From positions 2,750,441-2,814,440 of the forward strand of contig CM039139.1 in the NCBI GenBank assembly GCA_022036555.1: a stretch of 64,000 nt of DNA, given 5' to 3'. The position numbers and the translations under genes are program-made. The number at the start of each line of letters is the position of its first letter. Positions within the stretch are counted from its first letter, which is position 1. The notes under the pieces are model-generated. The model worked only from the letters and a program-made list of their open reading frames with translations, had not been told where the DNA came from and did not search any database. This DNA comes from Microstegium vimineum. Taxonomy: Eukaryota > Streptophyta > Magnoliopsida > Poales > Poaceae. Shown piece after piece: positions 23,401-35,400 of this stretch.

Positions 23401-26400
23401 TAGCCGGTCGAAGATCCTTGGCTTGAGGCCCTGCAAAACCATACCATTGGCGTGCTCGACCTGGCCGTTAGTTCGAGGGTGGGCGACTGCAGACCAGTTC
23501 GACTTGATGTTGTGGTGGTCACAGAAGTCCAAGAACTTTTGGCCGGTGAACCGCGTGCCGTTGTCGGTGATGATGGCATTGGGGACCCCGAAGCGGTGGA
23601 CGATGTCGGTGAAGAACAACACAGCTTGTCAAGATTGAATGTTGGCGATGGGTCGAGCCTCGATCCATTTCGAGAACTTGTCTATGTCCACGAGGAGGTG
23701 GGTGTGGCCACCTTTTGTTTTCTTCAGGGGGCCGACCATGTCGAGCCCCCATACTGCAAATGGCCAAGTTATGGGTATCATCTGAAGAGCTTGGGCGGGT
23801 AGGTGGGTCTGCCTGGCGTAGAATTGGCATCCCTTGCAAGATCGAACAAGTTTGGTAGCATCGGTGACGGCTGTCGGCCAGTAGAAGCCTTGTCGAAAGG
23901 CGTTTCCTACCAGCGTTCTTGGCGCCGCGTGGTGGCCGCAAGCCCCCGAGTGTAGGTCCTTTAGTAGTGCCCTCCCCTCCTCGAGGGTGAGGCAATGTTG
24001 AAGTACACCGGTAGGGCTACGTCGATACAGCTCGCGGCCATCCCCATACAAGACGTAGGTTTTGGCGCGTCGGGCTATGCGTCGGGCTTCGGTGCGGTCC
24101 TCTGGGAGCTCGCCCCGTATCAGATACTCGAGGTAGGGTGTGCGCCAGTCCGTCGAGGGGGTTTGCGTCACGGCCGTTCCATCGATCTTCATGACTTCTT
24201 CCCTGTTCGAGGGGGGATCGGTCGGGGGGTGGATCGACCCCTTGCTCAAGGGCAGGAGCCCCCGAGCCTAGGTCGATAGACGTCTTGTGAAGGTCCCTCG
24301 AGAAGACGTTGGGAGGAACCGTGCCTCGGGTGGACGCGATTTTGGCTAGCTCATCAGCAGCTTCGTTGTACCGGCGGGCGACGTGGTTGAGCTCGAGGCC
24401 ATAGAATTTGTCCTCCAGCTTACAGACCTCCTTGTAGTAGGCTTCCATCTTGGGGTCGTGGCAGCTCGAGTCTTTCATCACTTGGTCAATTACCAATTGT
24501 GAGTCCCCTCGAACGTCGAGGCGTTGAACCCCGAGCTCGATGGTGATGCGCAGACCATTGATGAGGGCCTCGTACTCGGCTACGTTGTTGGAGGCGGGGA
24601 AGTGGAGGCGGATGACGTAGCGCATGTGGACCCCTGAGGGTGATATGAACAGCAATCCGGCGCCTGCCCCGTCTTCATCAACGATCCGTCGAAGTACGTG
24701 GTCCAGAGCTCGGTCTGAACTTGCGCCGGGGGTAGTTGGGTGTCGGTCCATTCTACAATGAAATCTACCAATACCTGCGACTTGACGGCCTTCCGAGGAG
24801 CGTAGGAGAGAGTTTCCCCCATGAGCTCGACCGACCACTTGGCAATTCTTCCTGATGCCTCCTGGTTTCGGATTATCTCCCCGAGGGGGAAATACGAGAC
24901 CACGGTTACCTGGTGGCCTTGGAAGTAGTGCTTGAGCTTCCGCCGAGTGAGGACGATGGCATACAACAGCTTCTGAATGTGGGGGTATCTCACTTTGGTT
25001 TCTGAGAGCACCTCGCTTATGAAGTAGACGGGCCTCTGAACCAGCAGGGCATGTCCCTCTTCTGCCCTCTCGACTACTATGGCAGCGTTGACTACCTGGG
25101 TAGTTGCTGCAACATAGAGCAAGAGGGGCTCGGCTGGGCTTGGGGGCACCAAGATAGGTGGCGAGGTGAGTAAGGTTTTGAGTTTGGAGAGTGACTTCTC
25201 GGCCTTGACGGTCCATGTGAAGTGTTCTGTTTTTTTGAGGAGGCGATAAAGGGGAAGTGCTTTCTCCCCGAGCCGTGAGATGAACCGGCTAAGGGCAGCG
25301 AGGCACCCTGTGACCCTTTGTACGCCCTTAAGATCGTTGATCGGGCCCATCCTAGTGATTGCGGTTACCTTCTCAGGGTTGGCCTCGATCCCGTGTTGGG
25401 AAACTATGTACCCTAGGAGCATGCCTCGAGGGACTCCGAAGACACACTTCTCTAGGTTTAGCTTTATGTGATTTGCCCTGAGGCACCCAAACGTGATCTC
25501 AAGGTCGCCGACTAGGTTCTCGACTTTCTTGGATTTGACCACGATGTCATCGACGTAGGCCTCGACGGTTGGCCCTATATGTTTTCCAAAGACATGGAGC
25601 ATGCATCGTTGATATGTGGCCCCGGCGTTTCGCAAACCGAAGGGCATAGTGAGGTAGCAAAACATGCCAAAGGGGGTGATGAAGGAAGTCGCGAGCTGAT
25701 CGGACTCCTTCATCTTTATTTGGCGATAGCCAGAATACGCATCAAGAAAGCAGAGAGTTTCACATCCCGCAGTGGAATCTACTATTTGATCAATACGTGG
25801 TAATGGAAAAGGAACCTTAGGACATGCTTTATTTAAACTAGTGTAGTCTACGCACATTCTATCCTTTCCATTCTTTTTCTTGACAAGTACAGGATTTGCT
25901 AACCACTCGGGATGATGTACCCCCTTGATGAATCCGGCCTTCAAAAGCTTGTCGACCTCCTCCCCGATGATTCTGCGCTTCTCCTCATCGAAGCGGCGCA
26001 GCCATTGCTTCACCGGTTTGGATCCGACCCGGATGTCCAAGGAGTGCTCGGTGACATCCCTCAGAATGCCCGGCATATCCGAGGGACTCCACACAAACAT
26101 GTCAGCATTCGCGCGGAGAAAGTCGACGAGCACGACTTCCTATTTGGGCTCGAGGGTGGCGCTGATCGTCAGTGCCTTCCCATCCGCGTGGCCGAGGTCG
26201 AGCGAGATGGTCTTGGTGTCCTCCGCAGGCTTGAAGTTGTCGGTGTGCCGCTTGGGGTCGGGGATCTCCTTAGAGAAGTCCTCGAGGGCCGCGAGGATGG
26301 CTGACTCCTCGACCGCCTCGGCGTTTTCCACGCACTCGACATCGTAGTCGTAAGCGTGCTCGTAGGAGGTGTCGACGGTGATGACTCCCTTGGGCCCTGG

Positions 26401-29400
26401 CATCTTTAGCTTGAGGTAGGTGTAGTTCGGGATCGCCATGAACTTGGCGTACCCCGGTCGACCGATGAAGGCGTGGTAGATGTCATGGAATTCGACCACT
26501 TCGAAGGTCAGGTCTTCCCTCCGGAAGTTTGAGGGGGTACCGAAGCAGACAGGCAGCTTGACGTGGCCGATCGGGAGTGCCTTCTTTCCTGGGACGATCC
26601 CGTGGAACCCCCCGCACTGGGCAGGAGTATGGTCCTCGGGATCCCCAGGAGGTCGAGGGTCTCGGCGTAGATGATGTTGAGACTACTTCCCCCATCCATG
26701 AGTACCTTGGTGAGGCGGGTGTTGAGTATGATCGGGTCGACGATGAGTGGGTAGACCCCTGCGTTGGGGACGTGCTTGGGGTGGTCGTTCTGGTCGAAGG
26801 TGATCGGCGTGTGGGACCAGTCGAGGTATCGAGGAGCCTGGGCTCGAACGGAAAAGACTTCTCGACGCTCCCTCTTGCGCTGACGCGCACTGAGTCGAGT
26901 CGAGGGTCCCCCGTAGATCATGTAGCAGTCGTGAATCTCGGGGACGCCCCCTTTTTTGCCATCGCCCTTGACGTGAAGGTCGTAGGGTGGGTCTTCCTTG
27001 TTATCATCTTTCTTGAGGCCAAGAGAGTCGAAGTACTTCTTGAGCATGCGACAATCCTCGAGGTTGTGGTTGGCCGGTCCCTTATGATAGCGGCAGGGCT
27101 CTTTCAGCATCTTGTCGAAGACGCCCCCCTCGAGAGGGGGACCTCGAGGCTTCTTCTTGTCTATCGCAGCGACAAGATCGTCGGGCTCGACATCGCGTCA
27201 ACCCGGCTGGTTCTTCTTGTTGTTGTTGTTGTTGTTGTTCCTCTTGGGCCCATTATTCGAGCCCCTGGGCTCGTCCGCCTTGGCCTTCCCATTGTCTGGG
27301 GATGCATAGAAGAACGCGCCAACGACTTCCTCGCCGGCTGCGTAGTTGGCGATGATGTCCATGAGCTCGTTGGCGGTCTTGGGGGTGTTCCATCCCAGCT
27401 CCCGCACCAACTCCTTGCAGGTTGTCTCGGCGACAAACGCCATGATGACGTCGTGGTCAGAGATGTGGGTTAGCTCGGTACGTTGCTTGGAGAACCGTCG
27501 GGTGAAGTCACGGAGGGTTTCCCCTGGCTTCTGCTTGTAGCTACGGAGATCCCAGGAGTTTCCTGGCCGCACGTAGGTGCCATTGAAGTTTCCCTCGAAG
27601 ATCCTGACCAGGTCGGGCCAGCCATAGATCAAGTCCAAGGGGAGTTCCTCGAGCCATCTTCGAGCGGTGTCGGAGAGGAAGAGCGGGAGTTGCTGAATGA
27701 TGACGTGGTCGTTGTCGGCTCCTCCTAGCTGACATGCCAGCCTGAAATCAGCAAGCCAGAGCTCCGGCTTGGTTTCGCCGTTGTACTTGACTAGGCTGAT
27801 GGGTGGACGGAAACGAACAGGCAAGGCGGTTTGCCGGATCGCCTTGCTGAAGACTCGTGGCCCTAGTGGTTCCGGGGATCGACGTCGATCCTCGTCACTG
27901 TCGTAGCGCCCACCTCGATGGGCACTGTAACCTCGAGCCTCAGCGTCACCGTGTCGGCGTCGTTTGTTGTCGTTGATGTCATGTCGCGCGTCTCGCGGTT
28001 GTCGATTGTCGAGGATGCGGTCTCGAACTAGTTGCCGCTCTGCTCCGCCTTGGGGCGCCTTGTCTTGGTGGACAGATATCTCTCGATCTTGTCGAGGGGG
28101 CACGTCCCGCCGCTCGGAAGCAGCTCCTCTGCGCCTCGAGGCCGAGCTCTCCGCCTGCTGTACGGCCGTGGTTTGGAGGAGCCCCTGGATTTCATCTCTA
28201 ATGCGTTGCGCCTGGGGCGTCGATGGTGTCGGCATGTCGCGGAGCAGCATTGCGGCTGCCACGACATTCTGGCTAGCGCGGTTGTAGACGTGGCGCTCGT
28301 TCGCCCCTTCGTTGATGATCTGTCGATGGACATCCCGAGCCCGCTCGCGGGCTCCTCCACCCTGTGGCCGCCCGTGATCTCGCTCGAGGGCCTGCTCGAG
28401 CTGATGAAGTCGTAGGCGCTCCTCTTCGAGTTTGGCAAGGAGCTCCCGGACTTGCGCGGTCTAGGCGTTCTGAGGTGGATCGGCTTCGTCTGGAACCGGG
28501 GGGCGACGTCTCGCAGCGGGGTAGCATTGCGCCCCTCTCCTGCATTCGCAGCTGCAGCATCGGTGATGTCATCCTGGGAGTCAACCGTCTCGATGAGGTG
28601 AAAGCACTCCCGCGTGGGATCGTAATCCTCATCGGGGGAGTCCGAGTCAGGGTAGCAGTGGTAGAAGTTGGGGAAAGATCCCCTGCGCTCCTCCTCCAGC
28701 CGTCGCCGTAACGTGCCCCAGGTGTGATACCCTAGGGTCGGGGCTCGTCGTGGCTCCGGGCGCTCGTCCGGTGGAGGGGTGGTGACGAGGTTGATCGTCG
28801 CACGTAGCAGGTTCCCTGGGGACCCGTAACGTGTCTGCATCTACGGGCCTACAAAAGCAGAAAAGAGCCTGGAGATGTTGTAGAGCCCGTGCGAAAGCAG
28901 GTTGCGCGGCGGCGTGGCCGAGTACGTCGGAGAGGCCACAGGGACACTCCGAGATGACGGTATGGCAAAGCCAAGGTCAGACCCAGCGAGGTACCCGCCC
29001 CCGACCCGCAAGCATGGGTCAAACAGGCTCCCGAAGGGAGGAACTGTGTCGCCAGCTGAGGCCGGGGAAATGGCGTCTGGCGTCTCGGGATCCGCGCGGT
29101 GAAGAGTGTGGCGGCGTCGTTCACGCCTCCTCCTGGTGACAGGCAAGAGGCGTGAGTGGTGGGACCGTCGTCCGGTCCTCCTTGGCCCCTGCGTACCGGA
29201 GCTGCTGCTATCCATGCCACCACCGGAGAGTAGAACCATGTCGTGGCCGTGGCCCAAGGACATGAACTCTAGACTCCCGAACTAGATGGTGGTGGCAAAC
29301 GGAAGTGATGGACGGTGGAATCCATCTGGGAGAGTAGTTCGGAGTTGATCGACACGCAAAGCCCCCTACCTGGCGCGCCAACTGTCGGTGTTATGACCCA

Positions 29401-32400
29401 GGGGGTCAAGACCACCAACTAGTAAATTTGTATATTGCGTGCTCCCTCTCCCAGATGTCATGCAAGAAGAACACAAGATTTATCCTGGTTCGGGCAAAGA
29501 AGGCTCTACGTCCAGCGGGGGAGGATGGATTGTATTATCTTGCACCGAAGTGCTCGTACAGGGGGGGTACAAGCACGTTTACACGGGGGTGCTCAGAGTG
29601 AGCTGAAGCCTAGGACTAGCAAGGCTATCCTAGGTGAGCTGGTGGATTGCTTGAGATGTTGATCAAGCAATCGGGTGTGGTGTGTGCGACTTCGCTCTTG
29701 GTGTATGCGGGTTAGAGCTGATGTCTCGGCTCGTTGAGAGATCTCTGATGTCCGAATGCGTGAGCCGATACGAATGCGCATGCCTTTTCTTCTATCCCAA
29801 CGTCCCCTTTTATAGATCAAGGGGAGGCCTGAGAGTACAAAGATCCTAGACTGTAGAGGCATGGGAGAGGTGTCCGCGGCGCCATGCTTGTGGTGGGACG
29901 TCGATCGCTGTAGCGGCGTGGCCTTTTCGTCCTTCCGGTGTTCAGGGCATGGTGATAGCAGACTGGACGTTGCCAAACGTCATGGCGTAGTACGGTTGGC
30001 CTCCTGTAGATGGGTACAAGCTCCACAGTTGAAGCGGGACGGAGCGGACGGGCCCCATACCGTAGTGGTTGGAGACGGGGTCGAGCCCCCAGGTCGAGGA
30101 GTATCGAGGCCTGTGGGACCCTGACTCATCCCTGGAAACGTGGTCGAGGGCTTGTCCCATTTAAGACTCGAGGGGGTGCCTTTGACCTCCGTACTTGAGG
30201 TGTGGCCACAGTGGTTGTACGATCAACGGAGATTCGGGGCATGGGCGGCGAACTGATGGATTTGACCGTGGTAGTGGGCACCCATGGCGTTAGGCGGGAG
30301 CAGGTAGGCCCATTGGGTTCTCTTTACCCCATACTGGGAGTAGGTGAGCTGATCGAGCCTACTGCTCGCGGGTCGTTTGTTTGACCCTCTGTCCGTCATT
30401 CGAGGGGTCGAGGCGGAGGGGTCGTTCGTTCGACCTCTGTCCGTCAATCGGGGTCGAGGGGTTGAGGTCGAGGGGGATTCGATCGGCCCCTCTTCCGTCA
30501 TTCTGGGGGTTAAGGCGAGGCGGAGGGGTCGTTCGTTCGACCCCTGTCCGTCACTTGAGGTTGAGGCGGAGGGGTCGTTCGTTCGACCCCTGTCCGTCTG
30601 CTGAGGTCGACGCGAAGGGGTGTCCTGCCTACTGTTTTTCCAGTAATGGGTCGGCCCACGACTGGTCACTGTTGTTGGTGAGGTAATCCTTCGTTTGATG
30701 GGCCTTCTCCCACTGATTGGGCGGCTAATCGGATTCTGCCTCAAAAATGGTTGTTATGTTAAGCATTAGATTATCGCAGGTTAGGGTACCCCTTAACTTT
30801 TTACCCGACAAATGGTATCCAACTAAGCCCCCTGATTTTGGTTAAAAACCAGCCAGTAAGATAGCAGCGCAGCAGAGAGATGGGTGTGTTGGTACATGTT
30901 TATCCCAATGCAATAATAATTGAGCCATCTAATAATAATAAGCTGTAGCCGTTGGCCACTCCACAGGAATACTACACAGCGACCATATGTAGCAGCAACA
31001 TAATCTCACCACCGCTTCTTTTCCCTTGTGTCACCGAGTGACATCCTTTTCAAGGACCCGGCAATGATGGCGTTGATTTGTGCACATCTAGTTGAACGGT
31101 ACTGAGGTATACCAAAAACAACTCCATTATTATTCCATCCCTATGCTCATCACAGTTAGCTAGCTGCTTCAAACGCTAAACAGCTCGATCACTAGCTAGG
31201 GTCCATATCTCGCGCGGCTTAAGCTACTTTTGCTGTTGCTGTTTACTGTGGGGGCAGCAGGATAAATTAGGTGAGCTGGCCATCACGATGTGCAGCAGCT
31301 CCCTCCCTGGACTCTAGCGCGGCACGGACGGAGAGACGTAACGATGGGGTAACAAACGTACAAAAGGTCTGAAACGAACCAATCGTATAAAGTAAAGAAA
31401 GCAGCTGATGAGATGATGAGGTTGAGGAGGCGGCGATAATGATTTGGTTTTTAGATCATGTTCTGTATAGTATAGGTTTGGCACAATGCAAAAGGACAGA
31501 GGCTGTGGGCAGCCTTGGGAACCGGGAGCTATAGCCAAGCACTAGATGCACCCATGCTGCGTTCTTGCTCCTGGATTGGAGCACCGTAGACGAGCCTTAA
31601 TGATTTTGTTTGGCTGGTACAAAAATCGGCTGATTTTAGCTAATTAATAGTGTTCTGCGAGAGGAATGAAATGAGTTGAAACAAGCTAAAACAAAGTTAG
31701 AAATAGTTCATTAATGTTCTGGGTGTCTTTCCTTTCTAAATTAGGTTTTCTGTAGGTTTTCTATTTCTTCATAACTAACTAACTAGCTAGCAACGGCCAA
31801 TGAGCTAAGTGATGGGCATCCGAAAACATCTGCACCATCATCAGGTCACGTCGTCACTATGCAGTATCACAGATGAAAAGGATGGCTCATCAATTATTAA
31901 ACTAGTGCACATGTATCATCGCCCGCAGCACGGCTCACACAGTCACACGAGCTAACATATCACGTCAGTCTGGTGAGCAAGCCGCTCGCATATAGCTCCA
32001 TCGATCTGTTCCTGGGAACGGTACGTTGTCTAAGTGTTGCTCGATCTTGCTCCTCCTCACTTCCTCCCCAGCCATCTGCCATCGAGAGAGGTCGTTCAGA
32101 GCTGAAAGAAACGCGGATGGTTGGCACGATCCGCGGCGCACGTGAACGTCGCGCGCCCCGCGGACGGGACCAGCAGCACCGTGGCGCGCGGGTGGGTCGG
32201 GCGGGCCAGGGGCCGCACGCGCGCGCAGGTGGGGGGGTGGGGTCGCGTCGCGCGCGTCACCGGCGGCAATTGTTGTATCCAGCATAGCCGATGATGGCCA
32301 CTTGGCCAGTGATGAGTGATGGGAACAGCCGTTGCTCGCGGGTTGGCAGCGCACGACACAGAGAGCCCCCCGTCCGCTTCGATTGGCTGCCGGGTTGGCC

Positions 32401-35400
32401 GTTGTTGGTTTGGCTAGCTCCTCCGGCTGCTCCGATCCCCCGCGCCGTCTCCCGACGGGAAGAAAAGTCGCCCGCTTTACGGGTGACCCCGCCGTGACGG
32501 GACGGGGGAGCTGGAGATGGAGCGGCGGTGGCGCGGGGGAGCATGGGGTGCCCACCGCTGTGTGTCGGCTTCCCGGCGAGCGATCCCGCGGATATTTTGC
32601 TTTCCATGAATATCTTGGGAGTGGACGGGAAGGAAATGTCAATCCAATGGCCAGGGCCACCGCGTGCCATGAACTTTGTCTCCAGTACACATTAGCATGA
32701 GGAAGTGTTTGGTCATGATAGGTTGGGTGCTGTATTATTGAATCCCAGCTCTAGATCCCGATATTTTCCTTTTTATTTTCTTCATCTTCATTCAAGAAAT
32801 ATGATGGTAGTATGTTCAGTCATCGTCACTGTATTCCTCACAAGCACATGCAGGTGCGTAGACATGATGGACAGCCAAAAATTTATTTTTATATCATGAA
32901 TTCATGATAAACCAGCAACTGTACCATGACTGTGACCCGTCGGCTGTGTTTATTTTCCGTGGCTGGAGCCCTGTCCACGCCCATTTTACCACTACTACTT
33001 CACGGGAGGATCCATACGCGATTTCTGTTAACCTACAGTACACCATGACAGTTCATTGTACAGTGACGGCCTGAGGCGCCATCAGGCAGGCTTATAACGA
33101 GCCTGCATGTCCGGTTTCATTGAAATGCAGGTCCCATATTCACTTACTCCATGGGGAACGTCGTATTCCTTCACGTGAGCCGGCCTGACGTGGTCCGGGA
33201 CATCAACCTCTGCGTGTCGCTGGACCTCGGCAAGAGCTCCTACCTCAAGGCAACGCACGAGCCCCTCTTCGGCGGGGGCATCCTCAAGTCCAACGGCGAG
33301 GCCTGGCTGCACCAGAGGAAAATCATAGCCCCGGAGTTCTTCCTGGACAAGGTTAAGGTGTGTACATGGCCATGAGCATCACTGTCCCAACAATAATTGC
33401 TACTGTTCTCATTAGTATGTGATATACCACAAAATAGTGTGCTATGGATGTGATTGCTTGTCTACATTACCATGTATCTAATCTTATGCGGTGCAGTCAT
33501 ACTTGCGCAGTCTTACACAAACTGACCAATATGACAAATAAAAAAGAAAAACAAACGCTAGAGGCCCAGCATGTTTCAGATGTTGTTCACCTGTTCACAC
33601 CGTAGCTGGCAATCCTGGCAGGGGCAGAGAATTTGTGGGTGCGGTTTTTGTCATCCACGGCAAAATGAAAAAAAAAAAGTGATTATAATCAAATTTTCAG
33701 CATATATGCATCCACAAAGTAAGAAACTATGCACCCACGAGCCAATCGCACCACCTTGAATATGATCTAGCTCCACCCCTGTCCTGGCATTTTTGCTCAA
33801 AGAGACACTGCAGAAATCGATTTGAAGGCCATCTGCATATATATTTCAGAGGTTTCAGATTGATGAAAGAGCATTGAAATCTGTTAGTGCTCTGTGGGTC
33901 TCAGCAATTATGCTGTGGGTCTATGTGGCCGCTTATTTGCAAACATAATTCAGAATGACAGTTCAGTATGAGAGCTGGCATGAAAAACTGCAACATTCTG
34001 ATCCAGCTAGATATCGTGTGACAAAGATTCTAACTAGGACCACTCCTAACAGCAAAACTACAACATTCTGATCCATCTATATAATGTGGGTCAGGACCAC
34101 TTTTAGGAACTCTGCATTTTTCCTCAGCTACACGTCTACACTCCCTCCCGTTGCAAATTGTAAGTTGTTTTATTTTTTCTAGATATGTAAATTTTGCAAT
34201 AATATACACTATGCCTAGATATGCAGAACGACTTACAATTTAGAACGGAGGGAGTAGAATGCAATCATTCAGTTCGAGGATACAGGGGAACTTTTTTTTA
34301 ATAAAAGGAAACATTTTTTTTTCATACAGTGGGCATTGGTCAATAAATTAGAGTTTAGAGGTTTGACAACAACAGGCAGCGGCCATGCATTTGGAGACAT
34401 GTTAATATAACTCTTACTCATACACAGGGCATGGTGGATCTGATGGTCGATTCTGCGCAACCACTGTTGAAGTCGTGGGAACAGAGAGTTGATAGAAGTG
34501 GTGGGATCACAGACATTAAGATTGACAATGACATTAGGGCTTACTCTGCAGATGTGATCTCTAGAACATGCTTTGGAAGCAGCTATATCAAAGGAAAGGA
34601 AATCTTTATGAAGATCAGAGAACTCCAGCAGGCTGTGTCCAAGCCAAATGTTCTGGCTGAAATGACTGGCCTAAGGTTAGGGGCTAAACAAACTACTCGT
34701 ATATCACAAGTACATATTTTCCCTATATGATTTTGTGAATGAACAAAAAAAAAAGAACTATTATTGATCCAAGGCAACACATTTACTGAACAGACCTGTA
34801 AATTGTAAAATTAAAGTTTTAGATGCTTGCAGGTTCTTTCCTTCAATGAGGAACAAGCAGGCATGGGAACTTCACAAACAAGTCCGCAAACTAATTCTTG
34901 AAATCGTAAAGGAAAGTGGAGAAGACAGGAACTTACTGAGTGCAATTCTTCACAGCGCAAGCACCAGTAAGGTGGGCATTGCCGAGGCAGAGAACTTTAT
35001 AGTGGATAACTGCAAAAGCATATATTTTGCAGGCCATGAGAGCACAGCTGTTACATCTGCTTGGTGTCTAATGCTCCTTGGACTGCACCCAGAATGGCAG
35101 GATCGAGTACGAGCAGAGGTGCATGAAGTCTGCAGAGGCCAGCCAGTAGACTCACGGTCACTTCAGAAAATGAAAAATGTGTGCTCTTATCCAGTTACCA
35201 TCTCATAATAGTTGTAAGAAGCGCTGCCTCAATTTTGTTAAAACAGACCACTAACTTCCTGTTTGTTTGCCAATTTAGTTGACAATGGTGATCCAGGAAA
35301 CCTTGAGGTTGTACCCAGCTGGTGCCTTTGTATCAAGGCAGGCCCTCCAGGAACTGAAGCTCGGTGGCGTACATATACCAAAAGGTGTCAACATCTACAT

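Larger units (their letters stand above)
15352..30810 (-). mobile_element. Tat/RIRE2-type Ty3-Gypsy retrotransposon in intron 1 of CYP714B
   Basis: Two direct LTRs (15352-16763 and 29383-30810) bound the element. On the minus strand the order is LTR, primer binding site (about 29365-29382), gag, protease, reverse transcriptase, RNase H, integrase, then an antisense ORF on the plus strand, then LTR. This order and the antisense ORF are known from the Tat lineage. Flanks are AACGG (15347-15351) and AATGG (30811-30815), a 5-bp duplication with one change. Frames are broken by several stops and shifts, so the copy is inactive. The LTRs remain visibly close but carry several substitutions and small indels. 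Its transcription direction opposes the P450 gene. Confidence 0.9.

Noticed and set aside
31965..32700. 241-aa minus-strand ORF and overlapping plus ORFs in CYP714B intron 1
   Set aside because: GC-rich with several overlapping open frames on both strands, no domain, no promoter or splice evidence.
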